Of a stretch of DNA of 64,000 nucleotides, positions 24,709-34,581 are shown in pieces. Under the pieces are notes generated by a model that did not search any database, was not told the DNA's origin, and was given only the letters and a program-made list of their open reading frames with translations. The position numbers and the translations under genes were made by a program. Source of the stretch: Bacteroides sp. OF04-15BH (GTDB lineage: Bacteria > Bacteroidota > Bacteroidia > Bacteroidales > Bacteroidaceae); assembly GCF_003477995.1 (NCBI RefSeq), contig NZ_QUEM01000018.1:13444-77443 (forward strand), given 5' to 3'. Each line of letters begins with the position of its first letter. Within the stretch, counting starts at the first letter, position 1.

Positions 24709-26323
24709 ATGGCAAAGAAAACTAATAGTAAAAAAGAAGAAGTTATCAACTTGGATGCAATTCTATTCAAGTGTCGCGATATATTAAGACAGGCAAAAAA
24801 TTCAGGCTCTTTCTTTGAGAAGCGAGATATGATGCTTACTTTGGTTTTTCTTCGTTTTATCGGAGAAAAATATGAAGATGGAGTAGTTCATCTTCGTGCC
24901 CAGTTGATAGCAGATGGCTTAGATCCTGATGATGAGAATATTATTTTAGCCTTTTTTGATGATGCGACATTTACAGACGGTACATACAATCTTCCACCTG
25001 AAGCTAGATGGAGTACAATTATTAATACGCCCAGGACTTAATGTTGCACTTGATACGGCTTTGCGTAGTATTGCTACTACTACTCCTGACCTTAAAGGAT
25101 GCTTTGTTGAGGGTACGTTTACTCAGCGTAACTTGGCTGGTAATGATATGAAAAAACTTATTGATGAGGTCAATAAGATTTCTCATAAAGTTTTTGGTGA
25201 AGAAAAGGATCTGATAGGCCGTGTTTATGAATATTTTCTGAAGGAATTTGCCGTGAATGCGACAAAAGAGGAAGGTGAATATTACACACCTCATGACATT
25301 GTGCAATTGATTGCCAGTATGATAGAACCTTTTGACGGAACCATTTACGACCCTTGTTGTGGTTCTGGAGGTATGTTCATTCAAAGTGCAGAGCTGGTAA
25401 AAGCAAAACAGGGTGATATTAGTAGAATTAATGTGTACGGACAAGAAAAGGAAGCGGCCACATATCGTCTGGCAAAGATGAACTTGGCCTTGCGTGGTAT
25501 AAGTCATAATTTAGGAGCAGAAAGCGACAGCACATTTACTAATGATTTGCATAAAGGACTGTACTTTGATTATATTATGGCAAACCCACCCTTTAATCTT
25601 AAAGGATGGTATAATGATAATTTAAAAAATGATTCTCGTTGGAGTGATTATGACACACCACCAGAAAGCAATGCCAATTATGCATGGATTCTACACATAC
25701 TTAGTCACATGAACCAGCAAAAAGGGGTTGCCGGATTCCTTCTTGCAAACGGAGCATTGGGAGATACTGATGCATTAAATATTCGTCGTAAACTGATTGA
25801 GAATGATAAGGTAGAAGCAATCATAGTATTGCCCCGTGAACTTTTTATTACCACAGACATTAGTGTTACCCTTTGGATTTTGAATCAAAATAAAAAGGGG
25901 GGAATGTGGCACGGACGCAAACTACGTAACAGAGAAGGGGAAATTCTCTTTATGGATTTGCGTCAGTGGACAGAAAACTCAGTTAAAGGAGAGCAGAAAA
26001 AAAAGGTTATACTCAAGGAAGATCAAATCAAGCGGGCATCGGAGATTTATTTTAAATGGCAGGCAGAAGGGACTGATGGTGATAATTATGCCGAACCGGA
26101 ACTTTACCGCTCTGTTAGATTAGATGAAGCAGATGGAATTGAGGCCAATAATTTCTCTCTAGTACCAAGTAGATACATTGAGTTTGTGGATAGAGATACC
26201 AATATAGACTATGATAAGGTTTTAACCGAAACCGCTTCTGTTGTTTCAGATTTACTGAAACAACAGAGAGAGAATGATGAAACTTTGCGTAATGCACTAA
26301 AACAGCTAGGATATGAGTGCTAA
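24709..26323 (+). pseudogene. hsdM: hsdM, type I DNA methyltransferase subunit, frameshifted
   Basis: Adenine methyltransferase subunit of a type I system. The first frame (24709-25041) gives the N-terminal helical domain ('FEKRDMMLTLVFLRFIGEKY'), ending 'EARWSTIINTPRT'. The second frame, entered near 25033, continues 'GLNVALDTALRSI' with the rest of the protein: SAM site 'YDPCCGSGGMFIQSAEL', catalytic 'MANPPFNLKGW' (NPPF), and a long C-terminal tail. The junction is CCC AGG ACT TAA: skipping one base restores the reading frame. Either this is a mutation that inactivates the system, or a sequence error, or +1 slippage at CCC-A. All conserved motifs are otherwise intact, and the last 11 bases overlap hsdS. 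AT-rich compared with flanks. Confidence 0.85.
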
Positions 26324-27431
26324 TGATAATGTAAAATGGGTTCGTTTGGGGGATTATATTGAACTTTGCGATGAACGAAATAGTGATGGAAAATATGCTG
26401 TTGATGACGTTCGTGGAATAAGTACTGATAAAAAATTTATACCAACGAAGGCAAATATGGATGGGGTATCATTATCTTCATATAAAATCGTAAATAATCG
26501 TGAATTTGCTTATGTTGCAGATACTTCACGGAGAGGAGATAAGATTGCATTGGCATTAAATACGACAAGTTCAATACTCATATCATCTATTTACACAACA
26601 TTTAAGAGTAAAGATAACAAAGAACTCTTACCCGAATATTTATTCTTGCTATTAAGTCGTAGCGAATTTGATAGATATGCTCGATTTAACTCTTGGGGCA
26701 GTGCAAGAGAAACTTTCGATTGGAGTGAATTGTGTAGAGTAGAAATACCTTTGCCTGATATAAACATACAAAAAGAATTGGTCGATATTTATAATGGATT
26801 AAAAGCACTTGCAGAGCAAAATGAAGCTCTTATAGAGCCATTAAGTAAGGCTTGCGAAGCTTTTATTGTTGATTGCAAGGCTAAATATCCAGAAGTAATT
26901 CTGGGCGAGTATATTGAGGAACTTACAGAAAAGAATAAAGACAATTTATATAGTAAGGTATTAGGTTTGAGTACACAAAAAGAATTTCGTGAGCCAAATT
27001 CGAGAGTAAATAAAGAGGAACTGACAAATTATAAACTTGTTCCTAATAATTGTTTTGCATATGTACCTACAACCGATACTTGGAAAGTATTTGCCTGTGC
27101 ATTGAATAAGGAGGAAACAATAGTTGTATCACCAATATATTGTGTTTTTAAAATAAATAATTCTAATTTGCTTTCTGAATATCTCAATGTGCTTTTCAAA
27201 CCTGCTGAATTTGATAGATATGTTCGCTTTAATTCGTGGGGAAGTGCAAGAGAGAATTTTAATTTTGGTGAGTTGTGCAATGTGAGAATTGCTCTTCCTC
27301 CAATTAAAAATCAACAATCGGTTATAAATCTTTATAATTGTCTTGAGGAGGCAAAAAAAATAGCCTCAGAAGCAAGAGACAAACTTAAAGAGCTTTGTCC
27401 GGCATTGATACAAAGAGCTGCTAATTCATAA
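26313..27431 (+). CDS. hsdS: Type I restriction-modification specificity subunit HsdS
   Basis: 372 aa: two target-recognition domains (about 5-165 and 195-345), each followed by a helical spacer ('LVDIYNGLKALAEQNEAL', 'VINLYNCLEEAKKIASEA'). HsdS sets the DNA sequence recognised by the HsdM2S methylase and HsdR2M2S nuclease. Both halves share 'EFDRY.RFNSWGSARE.F', so they are related to each other and may recognise similar half sites. The start overlaps the hsdM stop by 11 bases. The gene is intact, although hsdM is frameshifted. The 71-bp similar DNA segments in the two halves are possible recombination sites. Confidence 0.9.
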   Translation: MSANDNVKWVRLGDYIELCDERNSDGKYAVDDVRGISTDKKFIPTKANMDGVSLSSYKIVNNREFAYVADTSRRGDKIALALNTTSSILISSIYTTFKSKDNKELLPEYLFLLLSRSEFDRYARFNSWGSARETFDWSELCRVEIPLPDINIQKELVDIYNGLKALAEQNEALIEPLSKACEAFIVDCKAKYPEVILGEYIEELTEKNKDNLYSKVLGLSTQKEFREPNSRVNKEELTNYKLVPNNCFAYVPTTDTWKVFACALNKEETIVVSPIYCVFKINNSNLLSEYLNVLFKPAEFDRYVRFNSWGSARENFNFGELCNVRIALPPIKNQQSVINLYNCLEEAKKIASEARDKLKELCPALIQRAANS

Positions 27432-27441
27432 AATAATAACA

Positions 27442-30400
27442 ATGGTAAAGCTAAAGCAATATAGTGATCGCTTCTGCGAATCTGATTTTGAAAATGCATT
27501 TATTGCTTTTTTAGAAAAAGAGGGCTGGACGTATTTGTCTGGTGACAAGATTGTGCGTGATAATCAAAGGGAGGTACTTATAGAGAAGGACTTAACAGAC
27601 TTTTTGACAAGTAACAACACGGATCTTGAAGCAGATGAGATTCAACAGATTGTTGATACAGTCCGTCTTGTAGGAGCAGAAACAGATTTTGCCACTCTCC
27701 ATAAAGTTTATGGATGGATGGTTTATGGGGTGAACCTTACAGTCAAAGATGGTTCTACAAGAAACATTGCTCTTATTGATTTTAGTAAACCGCAGGAAGG
27801 TAAACCATCTAAAAATATATTTCGGGTAGTCAATCAGTTCTCTGTAGAATATGTAAACAATGGTCGTATAAAAAACAGGCGCCCTGATATCATTCTCTAT
27901 GTGAATGGTATGCCACTCTGCATCATAGAACTGAAAAATCCGGCAGATGAAAATGCTACTATTGAAGATGCGTGGGAACAAATAAATTTACGCTATTGGC
28001 GTGACATCCCCCATTTGCTGCATTATTGTCCGTTGGCTTGTATAAGTGATGGGGTGAAAACACGCCTTGGTACGGTACGTACACCTTACGAACATTTTTA
28101 TGCTTGGCGAAGGGTTAATGATGGTGATAAAGTTTCTACATCACCATTTGATGAGATGCGAACAATGGTTAAGGGAGTATATGAACCGGAACGTTTCCTA
28201 GAAATTTTTCGTGATTATATCTATTTTCAGGATAAGGAGTTTGATGATAATGAAAAAGAGATTGTGTGTCGCTATCCTCAGTTTTTTGCTACACGACTCC
28301 TTCGTGAAAGTATTGTGAAATCCGTTAAGGAGAAAAGCGGAAAGGGTGGTACCTACTTTGGGGCAACTGGATGTGGGAAGACCTATACAATGGCCTTTCT
28401 TGCACGTCAACTTTCTATGCGCTGTACTTCAGAAATTGGTTCTCCAACTATTTTAATGATAGTGGATCGGGATGATTTGCAAAAACAAGGCAGTAAGTTA
28501 TTTACTAAGAGTAAAGAGTTTTTGGGTTTAGGCGAAGTGTCTGTAGTACCTACACGCAAAAAGCTAAGAGAAGAACTTGCAGCCCGTGAAAGTGGAGGAT
28601 TTTATATTTGTACCATTCAGAAGTTTTGCGACCGTGAGGATGACCCTATCGGATTAATTAACGAGCGTTCCAACATCATCTGTTTTAGCGATGAGGCTCA
28701 CCGTACTCAATTGGAAAGTGCCAAACGAATAAAATTCAGCAAACCCAATGATGATGGAAACGAGTTGTTGGATAAAGCCAATGAACAAATGAAGGCGGTG
28801 CTGTCAAAACCTTATGCCAAAGTTCTCCGTGAAGCCTTGCCTCATGCTACTTTTGTGGGTTTCACCGGTACGCCTATTGCGGAAACTTATCAGACTTTTG
28901 GAGCGGAAATTGACCGTTATACAATGGATCAGGCTGTAGCTGATGGTATTACTGTGCCAATTAAATATCATCCTAGAATAACTAAAGTGCTTTTTGATAA
29001 GGAAAAGATCAGAATGGTAGAAGAATATTATAAGGGATGTGCAGAAGAAGGCTCTACATTGGAAGATATTGAGGCAAGTAAGAAAGCAATGAGTTCGCTT
29101 CAAGTAATTCTAGGTGAACCGCAAAGATTGGAGCGTCTTGCTGTGGATATACATGACCATTATATAAAGGCATGTAGTGGTGATCCTGACCGTGTACAAA
29201 AAGCTATGATCGTTTGTTCTAAACGTGAAATAGCCTATAATTTACTTACCATTTTTCAAGAAAAATATCCGGAATGGTTTGAATTAAGAAAAACGCCGGA
29301 AGGTGTTTCTTGTACAGACGAAGAATTGAAAGAACTGTCAGAAATGCCTACTATGGCAATGGTTGCAAGTGTTGGCAAGAATGATCCCAAAGAGATGTAT
29401 GATTATCTTGGGGGCGTAACAAATGACAAACGTTCTGAGAAACTGGATGCTGCATTTAAACAGGAGAAAAGCAATTTCCGCGTTGTAATCGTGGTGGATA
29501 TGTGGATTACAGGTTTCGATGTGGAGAGTCTTACGTATCTATATAACGATAAGCCTTTACAAAAACATACTCTTATTCAGACAATTAGTCGTGTAAACAG
29601 AAAATATCCACGAAAAGATTTTGGTTTTGTAATTGACTATATCGGCATACGGGATAATATGCGGGAAGCTATGAAAATGTATGGCGGTGGCGGTAATACC
29701 TTTGCACCTACTGACGATGATGTGGAACAGGCAACTACTATTTTCAGAGAATATTTGTCTATACTTAAGGATTTGTTTAAGCAAATGGATTTAACTCCTT
29801 TCCTTAATCCGGAAACAGATCCTGTCATACGTTATGCATTATTGGCTAAAGTGGCAGAGTATATTTTCAAGTCGAATGAACTGCTTAATTTGGCTTCAGA
29901 AGATGGCAAAAAGGTAAAGAGAGTATCATTCAAAACCTATTTTTTGAAAGTTGTAAAACGAATGCGCATAGCATACGATATTTGTCAGCCTTCAGGTAAT
30001 TTATCTGATGAAGAATCTGCCTTAGCTCAATGTTTTATGGCTATTGCCGGTTTTGTCCGGAAAATGAGTGGAACCGATGCACCTGATACGGAAACTATGA
30101 ATCGCAAAGTAGCGAAAATGGTAGAGGAGGCTTTGAGATACACCAAAGTAGAAAGTGTGTTGGATATCGGAGAAGAGGAGGACATATTTAGTCCAGAGTA
30201 TTTTGAGAAATTGTCTGATGTAAAAATGCCTGCCTCAAAATTGGAGTTATTGGTAAAAATGCTGAGGAAACAGATTACAGAATATGGTAGAACTAATCAG
30301 GCTGCGGCAAAAAGATTTATGGAAATGTTGGAAGAAACCATCAAACAATATCATGAACGCCGTAAATATTTAAGTGCAGAAAAAGCAGGTGAAACTCAAG

Positions 30401-31359
30401 AAGCTACATCAGAAGAAATAATAAAAAAGGCCACAGAACAAGCTTTGAGAATCTTGCAAGAAATGCAGCAGGACAGAGAAAGTTTCAGAAAATTGAACCT
30501 TACTTTTGAAGAGAAAGCTTTTTACGACATTTTAATTATGTTGCGTGATAAATTTAATTTTGAGTATGGTGAAGATAAGGAAATAGACGGAACAATTATT
30601 AACGAAAAATGCAGAGTATTAGCTCGTAAAATAAAGGAGATAATAGACTTGAAATCAAGTGTGGCAGATTGGCTTAATAATCCACAGATGCGTAGCCAAT
30701 TAAAATATGCTGTAAAGGTATGCTTAGTAAATAATGGTTATCCACCAGAATATTCTCCAGAAGCTTTTCGTCAAGTAATGGAGCAGGTTGAGAATTTCAA
30801 GGAAAATGCTATAAAATCAGCAAAAGAGGTATTGGCTAATAGTAAAAACATGGATAAAAAATCAAATACTTTAGCTCGTATCATAGATGCTGCTTCAGTG
30901 AATCAACGTTTTGTAACTCATTTGCCTTATTATTCCAGTATAAAGGCTGCTTGTCATGACTTGTCTGAAATTGGAGTACCGTACGAGGATGTGAAGTGGA
31001 TAGATGTGTCTGATGAATTGTCACACTTGGATAAATCAATGTTTGTGGTTCGTGCTATGGGTAATAGTATGCAGCCTAAAATAAATGATGGTGATTATTG
31101 CGTCTTTTCACGTTATACTGGTGGAAGTCGTGAAGGTGAAATTGTTTTGGTAGAAGGGTATAATATCAAAGACTATGATAGTGATAATATAGCTTGCACG
31201 ATCAAAAAATATCATAGTGAAAAAAGAGTTACCGAAAATGCTTGGGAGCATACTTGCATTGAATTGATACCACTAAACAATGAATATAAGCCATTCAAAT
31301 TGAGTTCAGAAGATGCATTTCAAGTATTAGGAGTATTGAAGAACGTGATACATAATTAA
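27442..31359 (+). CDS. hsdR: Type I restriction nuclease HsdR with C-terminal S24/LexA-like domain
   Basis: 1305 aa, about 200 longer than expected for the HsdR part alone. N-terminal nuclease: D149 and 'ELK' (E163, K165) of the PD-(D/E)XK site. Helicase motor: Walker A GATGCGKT (307-314), DEAH (417-420), 'FVGFTGTPIAETY', and 'QTISRVNRKYPRKDFGFVIDY'. A helical C-terminal region runs to about 1130. From about 1150 the sequence changes to a LexA-type peptidase: 'VVRAMGNSMQPKINDGDY' with candidate Ser1209, 'CTIKKYHSEK' with candidate Lys1255, then 'IELIPLNNEYKPF'; a possible self-cleavage site is Ala1170-Cys1171. LexA-type domains cleave themselves after RecA activation. It could therefore tie the nuclease to DNA damage, or release a part of it. 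Starts 10 bp after hsdS. Confidence 0.92.
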   Translation: MVKLKQYSDRFCESDFENAFIAFLEKEGWTYLSGDKIVRDNQREVLIEKDLTDFLTSNNTDLEADEIQQIVDTVRLVGAETDFATLHKVYGWMVYGVNLTVKDGSTRNIALIDFSKPQEGKPSKNIFRVVNQFSVEYVNNGRIKNRRPDIILYVNGMPLCIIELKNPADENATIEDAWEQINLRYWRDIPHLLHYCPLACISDGVKTRLGTVRTPYEHFYAWRRVNDGDKVSTSPFDEMRTMVKGVYEPERFLEIFRDYIYFQDKEFDDNEKEIVCRYPQFFATRLLRESIVKSVKEKSGKGGTYFGATGCGKTYTMAFLARQLSMRCTSEIGSPTILMIVDRDDLQKQGSKLFTKSKEFLGLGEVSVVPTRKKLREELAARESGGFYICTIQKFCDREDDPIGLINERSNIICFSDEAHRTQLESAKRIKFSKPNDDGNELLDKANEQMKAVLSKPYAKVLREALPHATFVGFTGTPIAETYQTFGAEIDRYTMDQAVADGITVPIKYHPRITKVLFDKEKIRMVEEYYKGCAEEGSTLEDIEASKKAMSSLQVILGEPQRLERLAVDIHDHYIKACSGDPDRVQKAMIVCSKREIAYNLLTIFQEKYPEWFELRKTPEGVSCTDEELKELSEMPTMAMVASVGKNDPKEMYDYLGGVTNDKRSEKLDAAFKQEKSNFRVVIVVDMWITGFDVESLTYLYNDKPLQKHTLIQTISRVNRKYPRKDFGFVIDYIGIRDNMREAMKMYGGGGNTFAPTDDDVEQATTIFREYLSILKDLFKQMDLTPFLNPETDPVIRYALLAKVAEYIFKSNELLNLASEDGKKVKRVSFKTYFLKVVKRMRIAYDICQPSGNLSDEESALAQCFMAIAGFVRKMSGTDAPDTETMNRKVAKMVEEALRYTKVESVLDIGEEEDIFSPEYFEKLSDVKMPASKLELLVKMLRKQITEYGRTNQAAAKRFMEMLEETIKQYHERRKYLSAEKAGETQEATSEEIIKKATEQALRILQEMQQDRESFRKLNLTFEEKAFYDILIMLRDKFNFEYGEDKEIDGTIINEKCRVLARKIKEIIDLKSSVADWLNNPQMRSQLKYAVKVCLVNNGYPPEYSPEAFRQVMEQVENFKENAIKSAKEVLANSKNMDKKSNTLARIIDAASVNQRFVTHLPYYSSIKAACHDLSEIGVPYEDVKWIDVSDELSHLDKSMFVVRAMGNSMQPKINDGDYCVFSRYTGGSREGEIVLVEGYNIKDYDSDNIACTIKKYHSEKRVTENAWEHTCIELIPLNNEYKPFKLSSEDAFQVLGVLKNVIHN

Positions 31360-31470
31360 TGGATAATATGTTCACTGGTCAATAAAAATAGTACTGCTCG
31401 TTTACAGATTGATTCTGGGAAAGATATATTGTTTTATTCCTAAGGTATAGTAAAATATGCTATAAACAAG

Positions 31471-31510
31471 TTGCGCTCCAAAGGTCTTATAACAGACTTT
31501 TGGAGCGCAA
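31471..31510. terminator. Bidirectional hairpin terminator
   Basis: 17-position stem (31471-31487 with 31494-31510) with one wobble and a 6-nt loop, lying between hsdR on the plus strand and the convergent L,D-transpeptidase gene. It marks the right end of the AT-rich island. Confidence 0.8.
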
Positions 31511-31551
31511 TTCATAAAAATGAGACGATTTGTTATTTCTGGGGGAACTTT

Positions 31552-32286
31552 TTACAAGCTCTGAGTGCCAAGCGTATTGCCGTTCTCGGTGTCGTTCAGG
31601 ATGCTGCTCTGCGCCAGATAGTTTTCTTCGGGCGCATAGATGAACATCACGCTACCGCCCTTGATGGTGTTGATGATGGGGCGGGTGAGTGACGGCGGGA
31701 TGGCCGGACAGCCGAAACTGCGGCCCAGACGACCGCTGCGGGCGGTAGACGGGTGGGCATAGGCGGCACCGTGCATCACGATGGCGCGCTGGCGGGCATT
31801 GTCGTTCACTCCCTTTTCCAGTCCGTCCAGACGGAGGGAGTAGCCGTTGCTGCCCTGATAAGTTTCGTTGGTGAGATAAAAGCCCAGTGAACTTTTGTTG
31901 GAGCCGTTCTGGTTGGAAAAAGAAGTGGCATAGTTGCCGCCGCTGTTCCGTCCATGGGCCACGACAGATGAGTAAAGCAGTTTTCTTGCTTGCATGTCGA
32001 TAACAGCCAGTCGCTTTTCGGTAGAAGCCTTGGAAAAATCAATTACTGTAAGGATTTCTTTCTTTCGGTCGCTAATCTTGTAGTATCCCACGAAAGCCTG
32101 ATGAAAGGCGTCCTGACTGATGAGAGAGTCCAGATGCATGGTTTCGTACATGCTTTGCCAAGCCGGTACGACATGCAGGTTGGTAGCATTCAATGTGTAA
32201 TCACTGTTTTGTCCGGATTCCATTTGAGTAAGCAGAGATGCGCCGGGCAAAAGCAAAAAAAGTACTGAACAAAAAAGACGTATCAT
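31552..32286 (-). CDS. Murein L,D-transpeptidase catalytic domain protein (YkuD_2-like)
   Basis: 244 aa, start ATG 32286 ('MIRLFCSVLFLLLPGASLL', signal peptide); a longer upstream frame is not credible because it runs through the promoter. The C-terminal half carries 'IVMHGAAYAHPSTA' and 'GRLGRSFGCPAIPPSL', with the catalytic Cys in SFGCPAI, matching the YkuD_2 group. Such enzymes form 3-3 cross-links in peptidoglycan or attach proteins to it. It lies 85 bp after a second, different L,D-transpeptidase on the same strand. A minus-strand -7 box TATCTTTG (complement of 32310-32317) precedes it, so it may have its own promoter. Confidence 0.85.
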   Translation of the reverse strand: MIRLFCSVLFLLLPGASLLTQMESGQNSDYTLNATNLHVVPAWQSMYETMHLDSLISQDAFHQAFVGYYKISDRKKEILTVIDFSKASTEKRLAVIDMQARKLLYSSVVAHGRNSGGNYATSFSNQNGSNKSSLGFYLTNETYQGSNGYSLRLDGLEKGVNDNARQRAIVMHGAAYAHPSTARSGRLGRSFGCPAIPPSLTRPIINTIKGGSVMFIYAPEENYLAQSSILNDTENGNTLGTQSL

Positions 32287-32371
32287 TGCACAAAGAATTA
32301 TATCGGCGGCAAAGATACGTCTTTTCTTTATATCGCTAAATATCAGTAGGTTTAAAAAAGATAAAGAATTG

Positions 32372-33412
32372 TTATTCAAGTACGATGACCAGCGTGCTCC
32401 ACGTGGGCGCCCAGTCGTAGATGAACTGTGCGTGCGAGGTGGCGTTGCGCACACACATGTGCGAGCGGGGCGTGGTGCCCAGCGACCAGCTGTATTCAAT
32501 CTGCTTGGTGGCCGGCTTGTTTACGGGCACTCCGTGAATGTGCGCTCCGTTGGTGAAGCGGCTGGCATAGGGAGCATAGCCTCCGATTTCCCGGGTTCCG
32601 TCCTTCCAGAAATACATGTTGCGTTTTTTCTGTTGCAGCACAAAGATGCCCAACGGGGTTTCCTGACCGTAGGGCGGGTTATGCTTGCCCGTGGTGGCGG
32701 GATTCATGCTCCGGATTTTCCACTTGCCCCGCTCCACGAATTCCAGCGTGGCGATGTTCTGGTCCTTGCGGTCCACCACAATCACATGGGAGAAGAACAC
32801 CGAGTCAGCCAGTTCATACAGATAGCGTTTCGGCACCATCCATTCCTTTTCGATGAGCAGCGGCTTTACCCGCACGAAACTGCCCTCTTCGCCCAGATAG
32901 GCGGCGATGCTGCCGTCCGGTCCGTACAGCTCCGGCGTGATGGTGTCCTCCGGCGCATAGAGCGGCACGGATTGATAGCGGGATACGCCCAGTGTGTCGG
33001 ACACCAGACGCGCCTTGTTGTACTTGTATTTCTTGACGAGCGGCGGGTATTGGTTCTGGTTCTTGTAGTTCTGCATCACCACCCAGCGTGTGGGGTTCTG
33101 CTGCACATTCTCCACAAAGGCCAGACTGCTGCGGATGGCTTCCCACTTGAAACTGCGGGTGGTATCCTGATAGGGATATACATCCTCCAGCGTGTATTTG
33201 TCATAAAGAAACTCTTTGGTGAGCAGAATGTCTTCGGGCAGCAGGGGCGGGATGATCTCTACGACAGATTCTTCTGCTGCTTCGGGAGGGGGCAGGACGA
33301 TGCTGTCCTGTTCCGGTTTTAGGGAATCTGTTTCTTGCGGGGTGTTCAAGCATCCGGTCACGGAACTGAGCAGGACGCCGGCACCGATGACCGTCTTCAA
33401 AGCGTAGCGCAT
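32372..33412 (-). CDS. YkuD-type L,D-transpeptidase lipoprotein
   Basis: 346 aa, start ATG 33412 ('MRYALKTVIGAGVLLSSVTG', lipobox Cys near residue 21). After a proline-rich linker and a large N-terminal region, the YkuD domain shows 'IVVDRKDQNIATLEFVERGK', 'GIFVLQQKKRNMYFW', 'AHIHGVPVN' and 'TTPRSHMCVRN', with His and Cys of the active site (SHMCVRN). A periplasmic, membrane-anchored cross-linking enzyme is expected. It precedes a second L,D-transpeptidase gene. A promoter with TTGG and TATATTTG lies directly upstream on the minus strand. Confidence 0.88.
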   Translation of the reverse strand: MRYALKTVIGAGVLLSSVTGCLNTPQETDSLKPEQDSIVLPPPEAAEESVVEIIPPLLPEDILLTKEFLYDKYTLEDVYPYQDTTRSFKWEAIRSSLAFVENVQQNPTRWVVMQNYKNQNQYPPLVKKYKYNKARLVSDTLGVSRYQSVPLYAPEDTITPELYGPDGSIAAYLGEEGSFVRVKPLLIEKEWMVPKRYLYELADSVFFSHVIVVDRKDQNIATLEFVERGKWKIRSMNPATTGKHNPPYGQETPLGIFVLQQKKRNMYFWKDGTREIGGYAPYASRFTNGAHIHGVPVNKPATKQIEYSWSLGTTPRSHMCVRNATSHAQFIYDWAPTWSTLVIVLE

Positions 33413-33456
33413 GGTATTCAAGTTTAAGATTTTTATAAAACAATCATTCGTGCCTT

Positions 33457-33487
33457 CAAATATATCGTTTTTTTCAGAAAAGCCCAA
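33457..33487 (-). promoter_or_regulatory. Promoter of the YkuD lipoprotein gene
   Basis: Minus strand: TTG (complement of 33485-33487), 20-nt spacer, TATATTTG (complement of 33457-33464), 45 bp before the start codon. Confidence 0.65.
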
Positions 33488-33569
33488 CGATACCTTAATA
33501 AAAAAGAGAATTCTGCTTTTTTATGCGCCTTCTTTGCATTATCTTTGTATTCTGTTTTAAAGAAAGAGT

Positions 33570-34085
33570 ATGGAGAAAAACGAAATAACGGTGCGCGACG
33601 CCGATTTGTGCGCTGCGGCACAGGAAGGAATGGATGAGTTTATCGCCGTCTTCACCAACCGATATCTGGAGGTGCTGGGTGGTGCGCTCACAGGCGAGAA
33701 CATGCACATGCTGAACGGCGAGCAGATTTCTCTGCTGGCCTACATCATGTTTCGTGACGAGGTGATGGACGGCGGCTTCGTGCAGCTGATCCACAACGGC
33801 TACGGCCCTTTCATCTTTGAAAATCCTTTTGCCAAGGCCATGCGCCTGATGGGAGCGCACGATTTTTCCAAATTAGTGTATAAGGGACGCAAACTGTATG
33901 AGAAATACCGCGACGAGCTGACCCGCGAATGCTCCGACGAGGAGTTCATGGCGCTGTTTGAGCAATTCAGCGAGTTCGATGAGCTGGACGACGCTTTCGT
34001 GGAGATGGAAGAAGAGGTGACTGCGGCATTGGCTCATTATGTGGATGAGCATATCGATCAGTTTGCAACCATTGTGAAAGAATAA
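33570..34085 (+). CDS. DMP19 family protein (DUF4375)
   Basis: 171-aa acidic helical protein. It has the DMP19-type segments '[20 protein letters not shown]', '[20 protein letters not shown]' and '[20 protein letters not shown]'. The founding member is a DNA-mimic protein of Neisseria that binds a transcription factor; whether this homologue does so is unknown. The strong net negative charge is compatible. It has a -7 box TATCTTTG at 33540-33547 and is followed 2 bp later by smpB, so it may be co-transcribed with it. Confidence 0.85.
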   Translation: MEKNEITVRDADLCAAAQEGMDEFIAVFTNRYLEVLGGALTGENMHMLNGEQISLLAYIMFRDEVMDGGFVQLIHNGYGPFIFENPFAKAMRLMGAHDFSKLVYKGRKLYEKYRDELTRECSDEEFMALFEQFSEFDELDDAFVEMEEEVTAALAHYVDEHIDQFATIVKE

Positions 34086-34087
34086 TT

Positions 34088-34558
34088 ATGGCAGAAAAGA
34101 AAGTAAAAGTAAAGACGGTCAATATCAAGAACAAGCGGGCTTCGTTCGACTACCTTCTGCTGGACAAATATACGGCGGGCATTGTGCTCACCGGTACCGA
34201 GATCAAGTCGATCCGTGCCGGCAAGGCCAGTCTGGTGGATACCTTTTGCTACATCCACAACGGCGAGGTGTGGGTGAAGAATATGTATGTGGCCGAATAT
34301 TCCTACGGTTCATACAACAACCACGCGGCCCGTCGCGACCGTAAGCTGCTGCTCAACCGTAAGGAGATCCGCAAATTGCAGCAGGACATGAAGAGTCCGG
34401 GCTTTACGCTCGTGCCCACCTTGCTGTTCCTCAACGAGAAGGGCATGGCCAAGCTGGACATCTATCTGTGTCGCGGTAAGAAGGAATACGACAAGCGACA
34501 GACGCTGAAGGAGAAGGAAGACCGCCGCGAGATGGACCGCAAGATCAAGAATTATTAA
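34088..34558 (+). CDS. smpB: SsrA-binding protein SmpB
   Basis: 156-aa RNA-binding protein that brings tmRNA to stalled ribosomes. Visible family segments: '[20 protein letters not shown]', '[20 protein letters not shown]', '[16 protein letters not shown]' and the basic C-terminal tail '[12 protein letters not shown]', which normally folds in the decoding centre. Full length for the family. The gene sits between the DMP19-family gene and metH with almost no spacing. The tmRNA gene itself is not in this window. Confidence 0.97.
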   Translation: MAEKKVKVKTVNIKNKRASFDYLLLDKYTAGIVLTGTEIKSIRAGKASLVDTFCYIHNGEVWVKNMYVAEYSYGSYNNHAARRDRKLLLNRKEIRKLQQDMKSPGFTLVPTLLFLNEKGMAKLDIYLCRGKKEYDKRQTLKEKEDRREMDRKIKNY

Positions 34559-34581
34559 GAATAGTGGTTATAGACAAAAAC

